From positions 81,126,409 through 81,190,408 of the forward strand of contig NC_071353.1 of NCBI RefSeq assembly GCF_943734655.1: DNA of 64,000 nucleotides, given 5' to 3'. Position 1 is the first letter of the stretch. Each line of letters begins with the position of its first letter. Below the pieces are notes generated by a model. It was not told where the DNA came from. It ran no database searches and saw only the letters and a program-made list of their open reading frames with translations. Position numbers and translations under genes: made by a program. This document shows, piece by piece, positions 1 to 12,461 of the stretch. This DNA comes from Sabethes cyaneus (lineage: Eukaryota > Arthropoda > Insecta > Diptera > Culicidae).

Positions 1-576
1 TCAATCATTTTGTTGTAGATATCCTTTTTCTTCAAAAGCGAAATATAATAATAATTTTTCTGAACTCTTGTTTTTCAAAGATGCTAACTTTTGAATGCAT
101 GGTATTAATATCAAAATATCAAAAAATCAGCTATGAACAAATACTTCATATTGTCAATTCAAAACAAGTTTCGTATGTGGCTCTGAAGCCCGAAAGTTAA
201 GGCCGTCTGTAGACCCGTTAGAGGGTTATTTTCTTATTTTCTATACATATTCATTCAAGTCTGTAAAAATTATCTTTTGTGTTTACATTATTTTTCTATA
301 AATATTATAAAACTAAATAAGGTGTTCATCAAGTAACATAAATGACGCTTACATGTATTTACGCACCCAAGGAAAGAAAATATAATTATTCTACACAATA
401 CGTTGTGAATTTTACTGGCAAATAAGGATTTTGAGGAATACGGAACGGATATTTAAAAATATAGTCTAATATAACATCTATACATCTACAATTAAGTTCC
501 TGAGAAATTAAATAATGATTATTGTGGCAGTAGAAAGGCTAGGTCACGCCGCTAGGTGGATTAATTCGGGTTTTTT
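1..576. repeat. Dispersed repeat R1, copy 1 (clipped by window start)
   Basis: Nearly the same sequence recurs at 21477-21990 in the same orientation, with small indels between copies. Both end in a GGTCACGCCGCTAGG stretch followed by a run of T. No coding potential or terminal inverted repeats were seen. The family is not identified. Confidence 0.7.
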
Positions 577-867
577 ATCTTGTATGGACCCAACACGATC
601 TTGAATGGATCTATTTCTGATTTTTGAATAGACCTAAATAAGGATTGTCATAGTTTCTTCCATGCAAATGAACAAAATAATAACAAAGATTTTTTTTTCA
701 GTAGTACAACTAGACTGCTGCTATTTATTAATAGGACACAAGGTTGAACAGCTTTCACCTTTCTTATACTCTGTTAGAAAGGTATGAAAGTCGTTTGAAA
801 AATATGAAATCGGTCACAGTCGCCGAGGGTCTTGTTTCAGCCCAACAATTGAACAATGTCTCAATTA

Positions 868-1148
868 ATATTTTTTTGAAACGATGGTTCTACAATTGAT
901 GAAGGGACTGTAGGGGAAAGAAATGAAAATTTTTTGGTGAAGAAGGGGAAGAGCGGAAAGGAAGGGGGGGGGTATTGGTAGCTATGCTTGACAAGTAGTC
1001 ATTTTGTCTCCTACCTTTTGTCCAATGCTGGAAGGTGCATGAGTCGAACCAAGCTGTAATCTGAGATTATAACCGGATTCGAACCCACAACACCCGCCAG
1101 GGCATGTGGTTCGCTGCTACCTGTACCTTTGAACCATAGAGGCGCTGG
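868..1148 (-). mobile_element. tRNA-derived SINE, copy 1
   Basis: On the minus strand the 5' head starts at CCAGCGCC and carries an RNA polymerase III box A-like TGGTTCAAAGG and a box B GGTTCGAATCC (1075-1085). The tail region holds a G/C-run tract and ends in an A/T-rich stretch near 868. Copies recur at 46498-46781, 47313-47606 and in part at 57727-58145. This is SINE architecture; resemblance to the aedine Feilai family is inferred only. Confidence 0.75.
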
Positions 1149-1154
1149 AGTCTG

Positions 1155-1370
1155 TTTTATTTGTATAAGAGTCATTAACCTCCCACCATAGGGGTGAGGG
1201 GTCTCAAACCATCATAAAGTAAATTCATGCCTCCAAAAATCCTAACATGCCAAAATTAGGTCCATTTGCTTAATTAGTTCTCGAGTTATGAGGAAATTTG
1301 TGTTTCTTTTGTATAGGAGCACCTCCCCCCCTCCTACACCCTTCGTAAAATTGCTCTCTTACCCCCTTCC
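1155..1370 (-). repeat. Fragment of mini-me-type repeat
   Basis: It contains the diverged unit typical of the larger copies at 37570-39789 and 58310-60115: a flush C or G run, TTGTATAGGAG, AACTCGAGAACTAAT on the opposite strand, and a short AAATTNGG motif. Only about one and a half units remain. Orientation matches the 58310-60115 copy. Confidence 0.65.
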
Positions 1371-1373
1371 TAA

Positions 1374-1545
1374 AATACTGGTCATTTTATCTATCCAACG
1401 ACATATAAATTGTTCAGTTTCGTTCAGTAGTTTAGTAGTTATTAATTGAAATCTTTCATTCAGACGTTACACTTCTATTTTCGTTTTCACAAAGTGCTAC
1501 CCAGTCCCAGTATGTATAGTAAACAAAGAGGTAGTCCTACGTCAA
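1374..1545. repeat. Dispersed repeat Y, copy 1
   Basis: It aligns with 19036-19211 over its length, including a shared TTTTATCTATCCAACGACAT and CAAAGTGCTACCCAGTCCCA. Both copies end in the motif GTAGTCCTACGTCA, the reverse complement of the start of repeat family X. Confidence 0.65.
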
Positions 1546-1560
1546 AAATTAACATAGACC

Positions 1561-2505
1561 AGCAAATCGCAAAAGTTCATCCTACATGTGTGAATGTGAA
1601 GGTAGAACGGTAGTGGTTACGAGCTGATGATGTCTGTTCCTAGACGTTCCGTGAGATATGGATTTCTTTTAGCTGGCCACAACGAAACTCGTTTCCGTTG
1701 TTTTAGTAGTAGTAGCAGCAGCAGCTTTAGCTGTAGATTTATTTATAATTAGCATTAAGAAGTTTAGCATGTATAGATATAAGTTTAATCACTCACAAAA
1801 ATCGGTTTGCACGTGTATCTTCGTCTTAGAAACAAATCTAACCTAAACTTTAGTTTTAAATAGGTTATCTAATTATTTTAGCTGCATGATTTTAATTAGG
1901 TATTTTTTAATAAATGAGAGAAAATAAATTTACTTTTAATATAGGAAAATAATTCAATTTTTATAAATATTTAAGATATTTTTAGCAGCTTTCTCACCTC
2001 ACACAAAATATAACTGAACTGTTCAACGTTTGCTTTATGTATGAAGCAGGAAGTTGCTAATGCCAACCTCCAGTTGACAATTTCGATGACGGGTCGATGC
2101 CCACCGTTACAGTAGCGTGACCAGAAGTGCTGCCAGTATTAACAATGTCAATGGTGGACAAGGACATGAAGCAGTTCCGAACTCATCACACAAGAAAGAT
2201 CTCCAGAATGGCTACAAATACGGATCTTCTGCCGTCTCTTAGAATCTTCTGATCCGGTAATTTCTGGCATAAGAGAACTACCAAATAACAAAAACGCGAT
2301 GTGCTGCAATTGTTGGTCCGGACCTGTGATATGCACAGTAATAGCGTTTGTAAGGATAAAGAATTTTCAAGTATACTTCGAAATTTGTACACCTCGAACT
2401 ACAGTAATTAAATTTCATCCGAAAACGAATTTTGAAAATCTTTTTCTGAAGCTCTACAAATAATCCATGCTGCTTGGATTACACATTTTTATTACTTATT
2501 TTGCA
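1561..2505. other. Stretch without a supported gene; short coding-like segment
   Basis: Mostly low-complexity AT-rich DNA with an AGT/AGC run near 1710-1735. Between about 2113 and 2240 both strands stay open for 40-60 codons with ordinary codon composition. On the plus strand the segment follows an acceptor-like TTACAG and ends in TAG. I recognise no family on either strand. Confidence 0.3.
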
Positions 2506-2510
2506 CACTT

Positions 2511-2996
2511 AGGCCATTGCAAATCATTTTAAAGGTTTTTGTCACCCCCCCACTTGGAAATTGGTTTGAAACATCGGGGGGGCAAAAAAATAATTTGTAG
2601 GACATAAGTTAAATTTTTTATAAAATCAATTGTCTGTGGGCTCTACAGCCTGAAAAGCTTGAAAAATGAGTGAACGAGTTGAGTTAACGCTTCTAGCATG
2701 AAATAGAAATGAAAATTCAAACAGCGGAATTTCCGAAAATCGGCCAAAAAAATTTTCTTTCGTTTTTGTCTTTTTTTTTGTAGATTTTTGCATGGAAATT
2801 CACAACGCATATATTAAAAGCAAGAATAGACTTGGCTTTCACGTTTAAACTTAAAATAAAAATGCCTAAAATCCAAATTTTTTTTGCTCGATTAAAAAAT
2901 TTTCTTTGTTTTTTTTTGACGCACCCCCCCCCCCCCCCCCTTTCAGTGGCCCGACACCGGAGGGACAAAAACTTTTTTAAATTTATGTAATGGCCT
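2511..2996. mobile_element. Short inverted-repeat element with 5-bp target duplication
   Basis: The ends AGGCCATTGCAA and the complement of TTATGTAATGGCCT form an imperfect inverted repeat that continues inward to TTTTTGTC on both sides. CACTT flanks both ends (2506-2510 and 2997-3001). The interior is noncoding and holds C and G homopolymer runs. Confidence 0.55.
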
Positions 2997-3001
2997 CACT
3001 T

Positions 3002-3924
3002 GATCGGGGTAACACGGTTTTTACACTACGCCATATTAAATTCAACCGAGTAACAATTTTCAATGCGAGTGTTTTGGTAGAGGTATAGCCAGGGTCAAGC
3101 TAATTTGTTTTGCCTTTTTTAGTATTTTTCTTGTACTTTCACATGGGTAATAAATGGCTTGAATATATTTGCATGTTTAGGAGTTATTGCTATTGAAAAT
3201 TGTATGATTTTTGAAAGAAAACTTTATCTTTCTCCGCAAATATTGACGATAGCAAGCTACTACATTTTAGAAAAGTATGTAATTTGACTGTTTAAAAATC
3301 TTTGCTGAATATGTCAAATGTGTATAAATACTGTAGAAAGAACTGTGGTCAAAAAATTGATTTTTCTTAAGAAAAATCAATTTCCTTATCTCTAAAACTA
3401 TAATAGCTAGAAGGTTACTTTCTTTGACAAAGTTCTTTATAATATTTTTTTCAAAAATTAGAACATTGTTTTGCTGTACCTCTTACTGTTCAAAAAATAA
3501 ATTTTTTATCTTACTTTTAGGGGGATTAATCAAGTAATCGTTCATGCCACATGAAAGAGGTTTTAACGCTGAGTAACCTCTCTGAACTTACTTAACCAGT
3601 ATAATCAACCATATCGGCGCAATAAAAAACGCGTATTTTCATACCAATGGAACCAGTTGTGCTGAAAGCTGCCGACTCACAGTTGAGTGCACAGTAACGG
3701 CACAAGAAATCGCCACTTTTTCAGACAGTAAACAAGAAAATCAAGATTCATTGCCATATAGCTCCATTTCGATGAGCAATGTTTAGCCTATATTAAATAG
3801 AAACATTTTTGCTACGTTTTCAGCTTAAAACCTGAGACCAAATACTTTAAAAAGTCGTTGTAAATGTAAAATTTGTGATCCATGTTGAGGTACCAGTTTT
3901 CGACCCCCAAGACCCAGTTTTCGC
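3002..3924. other. Noncoding stretch, old repeat-like DNA
   Basis: No gene seen. The order of motifs (TTTGACAAAGTT, a TTTTAGGGGGATTAATCA block near 3520, then an AAGAGG block) parallels the arms of the neighbouring 3930-5660 element at low identity. It may be an older relative. A hairpin TTGATTTTTCTTAAGAAAAATCAA lies near 3358-3381. Confidence 0.3.
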
Positions 3925-3929
3925 CATTC

Positions 3930-5660
3930 CACAGTGGTCCAAAAACCAAATACGTGATCGTAGAAAATATCAATGCAAATAACTTTGTCTATGAAGCGTT
4001 ATTCGAGGACAAACCCTTTAAAATAGTTTTTAAACCCTGACTTATTCTGGTCAACTTTTACGTGTTCATAGTGGTCTAGAAAGTTGTTTATCTTGATAAA
4101 ATCAACGTTTTTGTAGAACATTATTATACGTGATTTTCTGAAGTTTCGGAGATTTTGAGCTTTTGTGATTGAAAATAGTATTACTTTGAGCTTCAATATT
4201 CCCCAAGGTGGCAATTGGTGGCAGATGAAACAACTCGTACTTAAAAGTACAACAAAAAGATGTGTTGCTTATTTTATTTTTGGTTTGAGTAAAGTTAATT
4301 GTTAACTGCTTGTCAATTCGTGTTTTCTAATTAAATAGTTATTTAGTCATTCCGAAAATACGGCCTTCTGTGACTGTTGCTGAAATTCGGCCTTTTGGAT
4401 TTCGGCCATTCGTGATTCGACCATTTGTGTCTCGGCCATTCGGCCATGAGTGCAATCTTTTGAAAAGACACCAATCCAAGGTATTGGACAAAATAGACTT
4501 AAGTTAGTTATTTGGAAGCTTCTCTCTTATTTATTGCGTCAAATAATTTTAAGTATACATTCATTTCGACTCGAAACTAGGCGAAAAAATTGCTGGTAAC
4601 TCAACTTGTTAGAAATAGATTGTCAACGTAAACAAAATGGCGTTTATTGCATCCGAAGTACATTTTAATTGTTCTATAAACATGACTGAGATGGATTTTT
4701 AAAATAACTATTGTTCAAACTGAGATTTTATTGGCCGCAAGCGATTGTATAAGAAATAAAAAATTTCTTATTAACGACACTATTTTATTGGGACAGCTAT
4801 TTTTATTACGGTACGATATCTATCGCGATCGAATTTCAACTGCCCCTGCCTTTGTATTGAACGTGTGTGATGGGTCAGTGTTAAATATAAATTTGCCGAT
4901 ATCGATCGTCGTGCGATCGTGCTAATAACTCTCTTACTCTTTCTCTTCTAACTGATAAGAACAGATTGATTATAGGCATTTTAAAGAGATTAACTCTCTT
5001 CTGTGAATCACATTTCAGTGATATTGGACTGGCCAACTTTATAAGCTTGAACAACTATAACTTTTGAGGATACAAACAGATACAGATAATTGACACTTGC
5101 TTTTACAGGCTTTTTGTTGTACTTTTAAGTAGGAGTTGTTTGATCTGCCACCATTGGCCACCTTGGGAAATATTTAAGCTCAAAGTAGTACTATTTTTCA
5201 TCAAAAATGCCTAAAATCTCCGAAACTGCTGTAAATGGCGTATAAAAATGTTCTACAAAAACGTTGATTTTAGCAAGATAAACAACTTTCTAGAACACTA
5301 TGAACACGTGAAAGTTGACCAGAATAAGTCAGGGTTTAAAAACTGTTTTGAAGGGTTTGTCCACGAATAACGCTACATAGACAATTTCCATGAAGAGATA
5401 TAAGTATGGTGTCTTTGACAAAGTTGTTTGCATTGATATTTACTACAACTTCGCCGAAAGTATCAAACCTGTATCTCGAATATACGAGAAAATAAATTTT
5501 GTATCTTAAATACTTTTAAGGGAATTAATCACCCAAAGATTTTTCTCACAAGAAGGGGCTTGTTATACCAAGAAACGTTCCTAAAGGTACTATATGCGAA
5601 AAACTTCACATTTCGGCGCTATATAAAATGATCACGTATTTCGCTGTTTGGACCACTGTG
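3930..5660. mobile_element. Transib-like non-autonomous element, copy A
   Basis: Both termini read CACAGTGGTCCAAA on their own strand, and CATTC is duplicated exactly at 3925-3929 and 5661-5665. The arms form a long inverted repeat (for example GTTGTTTATCTTG near 4083 against CAAGATAAACAAC near 5274), about 230 bp shorter on the left than in copy B at 44571-46177. The centre matches that copy in reverse orientation. No transposase is present. CAC(A/T)(A/G)TG ends with 5-bp duplications are known for the Transib/RAG group, and the assignment is inferred from that. Confidence 0.7.
4713..5052. mobile_element. Insertion nested in the Transib-like copy A
   Basis: This block is missing from the matching centre of copy B, where the two sides join directly. 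Its ends GTTCAAACT and AAGCTTGAAC are inverted over a few bases, and similar AACTAT flanks lie on both sides. It is probably a small MITE. A 64-codon open frame inside (4731-4925) uses a TTG start and has no recognised family. Confidence 0.4.
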
Positions 5661-5665
5661 CATTC

Positions 5666-6820
5666 CTGAGCTCCATTTTTCGCGACCCCCAAAAGCATCG
5701 TTAGCATCTTGTTCTGTGTTTAAATTATTGAATATGCTATGCTAATATATTAAATTCTAAATATCAAGAGAGTACTTGTGAACTGCTAAAGTGGCGAAAA
5801 CTCTGCAAACAATTTGGTTTGTATATTTCGGTTGCAACTGAGAGATACGAGGTCATATCCGCACGAAAAAGTTATATTTCACACCACATAAGAACATATA
5901 AGTACCAAAGTGGAGGCAACATACGTGCAAAAATTTTGATAATTCTATCTTGCATTCTATACAACAAACACGCAACACGCGTGTTTGAAACACGCAACTT
6001 AATAATCCTCAATATACGATTAAGATATAACTAAATGTTACAGTATAGATGACTGCTTTACAATTCACATCAATAAGTTGTATATGACGACACGCACGAC
6101 CGCAAAACAACTTATTGTACACTTCGCCTTGACATACTCTAATCATTATGCAATTCCAATGTAAAATTGACTTGCATACGACTTAATGTGCACTTTCTAT
6201 TACGATCTTGTGTTATCTGGGTCGGCAACACACCTCTACAGCTAATATGTACACAGCGTACGAGCGAAAGCGGAGTGGGAGCGAACTACAGCACTCGGTG
6301 AAAATCGCCCAGTGAGTGATCATCCAAACAGCACTTGGTGTTGCCTTTTGCCACACTCCGTGCGGAATTAACGCAAAAACTACAAGGTATACAGCCCTAA
6401 GGGTTATACGAAAGGGTGACGTAGGACTGTGTCATATAACACTCATTATATTGATAACATGTTTTAATCGATGAAGTATAACTTTATGTCTGATCATTAA
6501 ATCAAAGACTAATGTAAACTGCATTTTTGGCATATGCATATTTGAGTATTTGTGAGTATCATTGTTTGAGTGTTTATTTGTAAAAGAAGAGCGAAATATT
6601 CTGATTTAATTCTTCATTGAATCAATGGTGGTTTTGAAAAGAACTATGTTTGAGCTGATAGCACTTCTTAAAAATCAGTACTATAATTACTGTTGCCAAT
6701 ATATAGATGGATGTCGCTAATCGGTCCTTTAGACTCTAGGATGATGGTTGCCCGCTAATACAGGAGTGATAGGAAATACCAAATCACTGTAAAGTAGAAA
6801 TGGATTAGTTTTATCAAAAT
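5666..6820. other. Noncoding stretch
   Basis: I find no supported gene. A TGACGTAGGACT terminus-like motif sits near 6417, resembling the ends of repeat families X and Y. Confidence 0.3.
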
Positions 6821-8157
6821 ACTGACCGTCGGTCAGTGCGATCGTGCGGTAAATGAGCAGACGGCGAACCTAGTGTGCGATTTTATAGTCACTGGTACTG
6901 CCGTTGCTACTTGTAAGCTAGTGTAGGTATGGGAGAAACCAGATCGGCTGCTGCTGCTGCTCAAATAATTATCCGAATGGAACGTTAATCATTTAGAAAG
7001 TGTAGAAAAATCTTACTATTCTTCAATTACTATAGTTCTTATAAGAACTGTTTAAGACCACAACGGCCTACTGCTGAATTTGCTGCCCGTCAGTCGATCC
7101 GTTTCCATTTGCCTTCAGTGTTGGTTTGCAAAAATTACCGCCAAAATGCCATTGGGTTTCGATGGTCGGGTCGATGGTAAATACTGACCGTCCGTCAGTG
7201 CGATTGTGCGATGAATGAGCAGACGGCGAACCAAGAGTACCATTTTATAGTCACTGGCACTGCCGCTGCTGCTTGTAAGCTAGTGTAGGTGGAGGAGGAA
7301 ACCAGATCAACTGATGCTGCTGCTCGAATGATTATCCGACGCTGAATGAGCAAGCATTTTCCATGGTATAACGCAAAATGGAACGTTAACCATTTAGAAA
7401 GTGTAGAAAAATCTTTCCATTCTTCAATTACTATAGTTCTTATAAGAACTGTTCAAAACCACAACGGCCTGCTGCTGAATTTGCTGCCCGTCAGTCGATC
7501 CGTTTCCATTTGCCTTCAGTGTCCGATAGCCGTCGATGGTAAATAAAATACTGACCGTCCGTCAGTGCGATAGTGCGATAAATGAGCAGGCGGGTGAGTG
7601 GTGGGGGAAACCAGATCGACTGCTGCTGCTGCTCAAATGATTATCCGACGCTGATTGAGCAAGCATTTCCCATGTTACCATGGTATAACGCAAAATGGAA
7701 CGTTAACAATTTTAGAAAATGTAGAAAAATCTTTCCAATCTTCAATTACTATAGTTCTAATAAGAACTGTTTAAGCCCACAACGGCCTGCTGCTGAATTT
7801 GCTGCCCGTCAGTCGATCTGTTTCCATTTGCCTTCAGTGTCCGGTAGCCGTCGATGATAAATAAAATACTGACCGTCCGTCAGTGCGATAGTGCGATAAA
7901 TGAGCAGGCGGCGAACCAAGTGTACCATTTTATAGTCACTGGCACTGCCGCTGCTACTTGTAAGCTAGTGTAGGTGGTGGAGGAAACCATATCGGCTGTT
8001 GCTGCTTAAATGATTGTCCGACACTGATTGAGCAAGCTATCGAACAATTTCGCATGTAACGTAAAGTGCATCGTGTGGGATTCACGTTGGCCATTGCCCG
8101 CTGATTCCGCTTGTCTTCGGGGTCGGTGTTGCCGTCAATAGCCATCGATGTTGCCAA
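6821..8157. repeat. Satellite, four tandem copies of about 320-365 bp
   Basis: Units start at 6821, 7183, 7550 and 7868, each at a palindromic ACTGACCGTCSGTCAGT. They then share TGAGCAGRCGGCGAACC, a CTGCTGCTGCTG run and GGAACGTTAA. The last unit diverges after about 8030. The small ORFs crossing the units are not conserved between copies and are not called as genes. Confidence 0.8.
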
Positions 8158-8331
8158 TTGGATTGGAAAAGGGGTGTGGCTTACAAAGTGGTCTCAAAGG
8201 TTATCATTTGGATCCAAATCCTTTGGTGTATCTAATTGTCGTCCGTGCCTGTGAAGCTAGGCGATCACAAGGGAAATGTATGGGATAATTCGGCCTTAGA
8301 ACTTTACACACATTTTCACTATTTAGCGTAT

Positions 8332-9717
8332 TGTGACCATATTTTGCCACGGTCACAATAAAATCCTTTGGTCACTGGGCCAGCTTGATTATTACCCTTA
8401 TTTATATTGTTATTTTTTTGTAAATATTGTAAGTACATGTCTGAATGTAAAATAAATGTCAGTTCTCTGTGCTTGCATGTTTGAGAGACGTTTATTTTAT
8501 GTTTAATAGCCCAAGTTGGTGTCCTCGAATATTATTTATTAAAAATTGTTTTCCCTGTTATTTATTTAAATTATTTTCCTTTTTTTTGTTATTTATTTGT
8601 TGCATGTTATATTTTTTTGTTAGTTTAGTTTTGCTTGATATTATTTAGGATTCAATTTTATGGTTAGGGATAGATTAAATAAATATTTTGCATGCAACGT
8701 TACTTTAAAATTATCATACAGTTAAAGTTTGATCGGGACACCAACATAAAACGATAAAAATTGTCATAGATTTAGTACCATCAGCAGCCGTAGGAAAAAC
8801 AACGGGGCAGCGGGATGAAATGCAAGGGGGGTTCAGGGCGGAAAGCGGACCGAGGATGGTTAAAAGCACCCGCAACTGCCGGCGCGGGAGATCTTGTAAT
8901 TAGACCGTGAACCCGGAGGTATACAGTGCGCGAGGTCAAGGGACCCACCGAATCAGGCCAAACACAGTGTCGTGCGAACGCTAAGCCCACCGATAGCCTA
9001 CCCGAACCGTACGAGCCGTAGCTAGTGAGCCAATGTTGAAATCGCAAAGGGGACTAGCTTAAGGTCAAAGGACCGATCGAAGAGTGTTGTGAAAATTCGT
9101 CCCACGCCAGTTTGGACGCTAATCCGCAGTTTTATTTGTGCGCAGTGCCTCTGGGTTGCGATTCGGCCGTTCGTTATTAGGCCTAGATACGCTACAGTGC
9201 CCCCGTCGGTGAAACAATTCTTGGCCAGCTTGGCTAAAACTTATTTACGGCCGACTATTGGTTTTGTGCACCCTGTCATCATAGCGGGACGCCGCTGCGT
9301 CCGTTTGTACCTCCTGTAGTGGATTCAACCCCTGGATCCCCCTCGCATCACCCGTCACCAAAGTCGACCAACGAGCAGCAGCAGCAACCATCCCGGCACG
9401 CGGGGAGCCAGAAGGAAGTTTTCCGGCGAAAATTGCACAAGTAAAAGTGACCTACTAACCCTTGTTTTAAAAAAAATAAATGTATGGTCCGGTAATTTTC
9501 GAGCTGTAAATTTATTTAAATTTGCACTTCCTTTTGCTTGTCTTTGAAGTTTGCTCGTTATAGTTATTCCGCTCAGTGACCATTGGTGTTGGCGTGGGTT
9601 GTAAGTCCGCCATTTTGTAGTTTTTTCCAGGAGACCAACCAAGACGACCCAAGCCGGTAAGAAACAAAGGCTATTGTATTAAAGAATTTATTCATTGTCT
9701 ACAAAAGAATTGTAACA
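8332..9717 (+). repeat. 5' LTR (1,386 bp)
   Basis: It starts TGTGACCATATTTTGCC and ends AAGAATTGTAACA. It matches the 3' LTR with about eight single-base differences plus one 109-bp insertion found only in the 3' copy. Small ORFs in it (such as 8781-9047 minus) recur identically in the other LTR and are treated as noncoding. Confidence 0.93.
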
Positions 9718-9719
9718 AT

Positions 9720-9730
9720 TGGCGCCCAAC
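9720..9730 (+). promoter_or_regulatory. Primer binding site, tRNA-Lys type
   Basis: TGGCGCCCAAC lies two bases after the 5' LTR. TGGCGCCCAAC is the form used by gypsy-group elements that prime with tRNA-Lys. The leader from 9731 to 10428 has no long ORF. Confidence 0.8.
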
Positions 9731-10428
9731 GCAAAAATATAAAAAAAGTGGCTTAGTTCTTAGACCAGAAATAAGCCCCTTTTTTAGTCGGTCTCCTGGG
9801 GAAAATTCATTTCACTATTCGTTTATTCATTGTCATCAGTTTTGTATTAAAATTCGAAGATTTTCCGTAGGAAGCAAAAAGTGACAAAACGAATCGTTGC
9901 GGGTGATGATAAAAAAATCCTATATATCGAGTGCCGAAAGCTATGCGTCCGTGTGAGTAGAAACGTCAAACACCGATCGATAACTTATGCTCGTTCATCG
10001 TTGCTATCTGCAGCACTGACATAAACGTCAGACACTGTTGATCTTTGCTGCGCTGCAAATTGCGAAATCATACAGAAAAAGCAGGCTTAATTCCGTTTTT
10101 CTTTCGCATTTGTGGCAAATTTGGCCAAATTGGATGGATTTTTCAGCGTGAGTGATCGGGAAAAGTAGTGATATTTAGTTTTGAGAGTGCTACATCGAGT
10201 GTTCGGGATAGTGATTGTGGGGGAAAATTTAGTTTGTTCGGTAGTTTTCTGCTGTTCGAATTAATTAGTGAGTGTTTGGTGTTTGCTAATTCTGACTGCG
10301 AGTGTGGGTGAGAAAATTTTGTGGTTTTTCTATGCTACAGGCGTAGAAAAATAAGAGGGTGTCTCTAAAGTGTGATTGCGACCGAGATTTTTTATTGTTT
10401 TTCGTGAATTCTAAGAATTTGTTTCACG

Positions 10429-12461
10429 ATGACCACTAGTCGTCTTACATTCGACCAGGCTAGCGATTTGTTGTTTGAGTGGTACTATGGTATGAAAGTG
10501 GAGTGTTTAATTGATGAGGAATTAAACCACGAAATGGAATCCCGTGCAGTGAATCTTGCACCGAGTCTCGACAGATCTCGCAAAAGAAAGTGGTTGAAAG
10601 AGCAACTCGGGGCGGAAAAAGCAGGTACTATCGACAAAGGTTCGCGTATTTTGGTAGGGGATCCGACGCATGAATTGAAGCAATGCATGCAAAAGTTTTC
10701 GGATTTGAAAAAAGAGTTGGGGGTAAATGCGAGCGGAGATGCAGACGATAGGGTTATTTACACAAGAATGTTGCACTTTAGTATTCGCATGATAATAGCG
10801 TTATCCAATTCAAGGGGCTCGCCAAATCTCCACGGTTAAATACAAAATACTCTGGTCGAATTCGCGGAAGGTCTTGAGACTGTTTTTGGAAATAGTTCCG
10901 TATCGTTGACTGGTCCGGATCAAGGTGATTCTTGCAAAGCAAACACCGATTCAGTTCAAACTGATCCCCCGATAGAAGCGTTGTCTCTTGATGATAGGGA
11001 TCATTCTGAGAATACAGCTGAAGTTACTACAGTAGTCCAACGAGCAGCTCCTCTGAATCAAGAAGATTTAGACTGGATTCACTCGTTACAAGCCCGTATT
11101 GTAGAACTGGAGTCTGAATTGGCTCGAGTGAAAGCTACAAAAGAAGCAGCCACACAAACTGCTAATGATGATTTCGGTATTTTGCAAAATTTCCCTTCCT
11201 TTTCCAATTATCCAAACTCTCAATATCAAAATCCTTTCGATGGTTCTCAGAACCACCTTCCTCTTCCCAACATTCCTGAATACCCCGTTTCGAAACGAGT
11301 CTCAAACCCTTTGGTGAGAGATACCGTTACACAAACACTTCCCGATTATCCCCGTATCCTCCACAGTTCCCTTCCGCATCCTAGTTATCAATTTCAAAAT
11401 CCTAATCCTTACGGTGCACCCTTGAATTATCCATATTATCCTTCTGTCCCACATAATATCCCAACTCCTGTTCAACATGCCTATCCCGTACCAAACTTAC
11501 CTGGGCATAATTCCCATTTTGCATCGATTCCAAATCGGCATACTCTACCTGTTTCTAAATGGACCATTACAAAATATGGTGGAGAAGACCAAGGTTGGAA
11601 GCTCAACGAGTTTCTAGAATTGGTTCATGCACTAGCTCAAGCTGAGCGTATTTCGGAAACAGAACTGTTTGAATCAGCCATACACTTGTTCGCTAGTTCA
11701 GCACTTAAATGGTATATGACTCAGCGCGCGAGTGGTAGATTGTTGAATTGGCAGCATCTCGTCTTTGAGCTGAAGCGTGCCTTCATGCATCCAGAGCTTG
11801 ATGCCTGGATAAAGAAGAAGATATATCAGCGACAGCAACAAAGAACATTCGCTCGGATTATAAACGTGCTCTCGCGTTTACTCCGATAGTTGATTTAGTC
11901 TCACTTGTGTCTGCGGGACAAAAGTTAGACTTGATCAATTTTTCCTCCTACAACCGAGTTTTCGGAAACGATAGGACCGTCCAGGTAGTTGACGATACGA
12001 GTTCGAAATCCAAAAAGAAAGCCAAGAACCAGCCACAGTCTCAGCAGAGTAGCGCGCAAGTTGCCGCTACTTCCGTTAGTAGGAACCTTCCGTCTACTGG
12101 CAATACACAAAATCGCTTTTCCCAACCGTCTAAAAAAAATCAGCGTAACGCGAACTCGCAGGAACAGCCGAATGTTTCCAGCTCTTCCTCCCAACCGGAA
12201 CCTGTAGCAGGACCTTCAGGGAATCAAAACCGTCCTAAATTTAATATCGACGACTTAATTAACGCACACGTACCTCCCGCAAGCAATACATGCTTCAATT
12301 GCGGTCGAGCCGGACATCATATGGCGATGTGCCGGCAGCCCCGCGGACTCTTCTGTAGCCGGTGTGGCCTACGCGGCTTCCCGACAAATTACTGTCCGTA
12401 TTGTTTAAAAAACGGTCTTCACGCGGCCCAAAATCGCGGTTCGCAGAACACAGACGCGTAA
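10429..12461 (+). pseudogene. gag: gag, broken by one stop and one frameshift
   Basis: Starts at ATG 10429. The frame is interrupted by TAA at 10837-10839, then resumes in the same frame to 11889. Coding continues in another frame from about 11860 to 12461, so a one-base frameshift lies near 11850-11890. The middle holds a coiled-coil-like segment (near 11080-11150), a Pro/Tyr/Asn-rich linker, then a capsid-like helical region with a WKLNEFLELV stretch. The C-terminus has a CX2CX4HX4C zinc knuckle (CFNCGRAGHHMAMC, from 12291) followed by a second cysteine cluster without the His. Gag would package the element RNA. The capsid frameshift alone should disable it unless it is a sequencing error. 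Confidence 0.85.
12407..12413 (+). promoter_or_regulatory. -1 ribosomal frameshift heptamer A AAA AAC
   Basis: In the gag frame the codons read TTA AAA AAC, so the heptamer is in the phase needed for -1 slippage. Slipping places ribosomes in the pol frame, which is open through this point. Gag continues 48 bases to its own stop at 12461. This is the classic retroviral slippery sequence; downstream RNA structure was not established. Confidence 0.75.

Noticed and set aside
1020..1148. tRNA gene from box A and box B
   Set aside because: No cloverleaf or anticodon arm of a real tRNA; repeated as a SINE elsewhere.
8781..9047. 88-codon minus ORF, repeated at 17960-18226
   Set aside because: Lies in both LTRs; identity comes from LTR duplication, with no protein family and antisense orientation.
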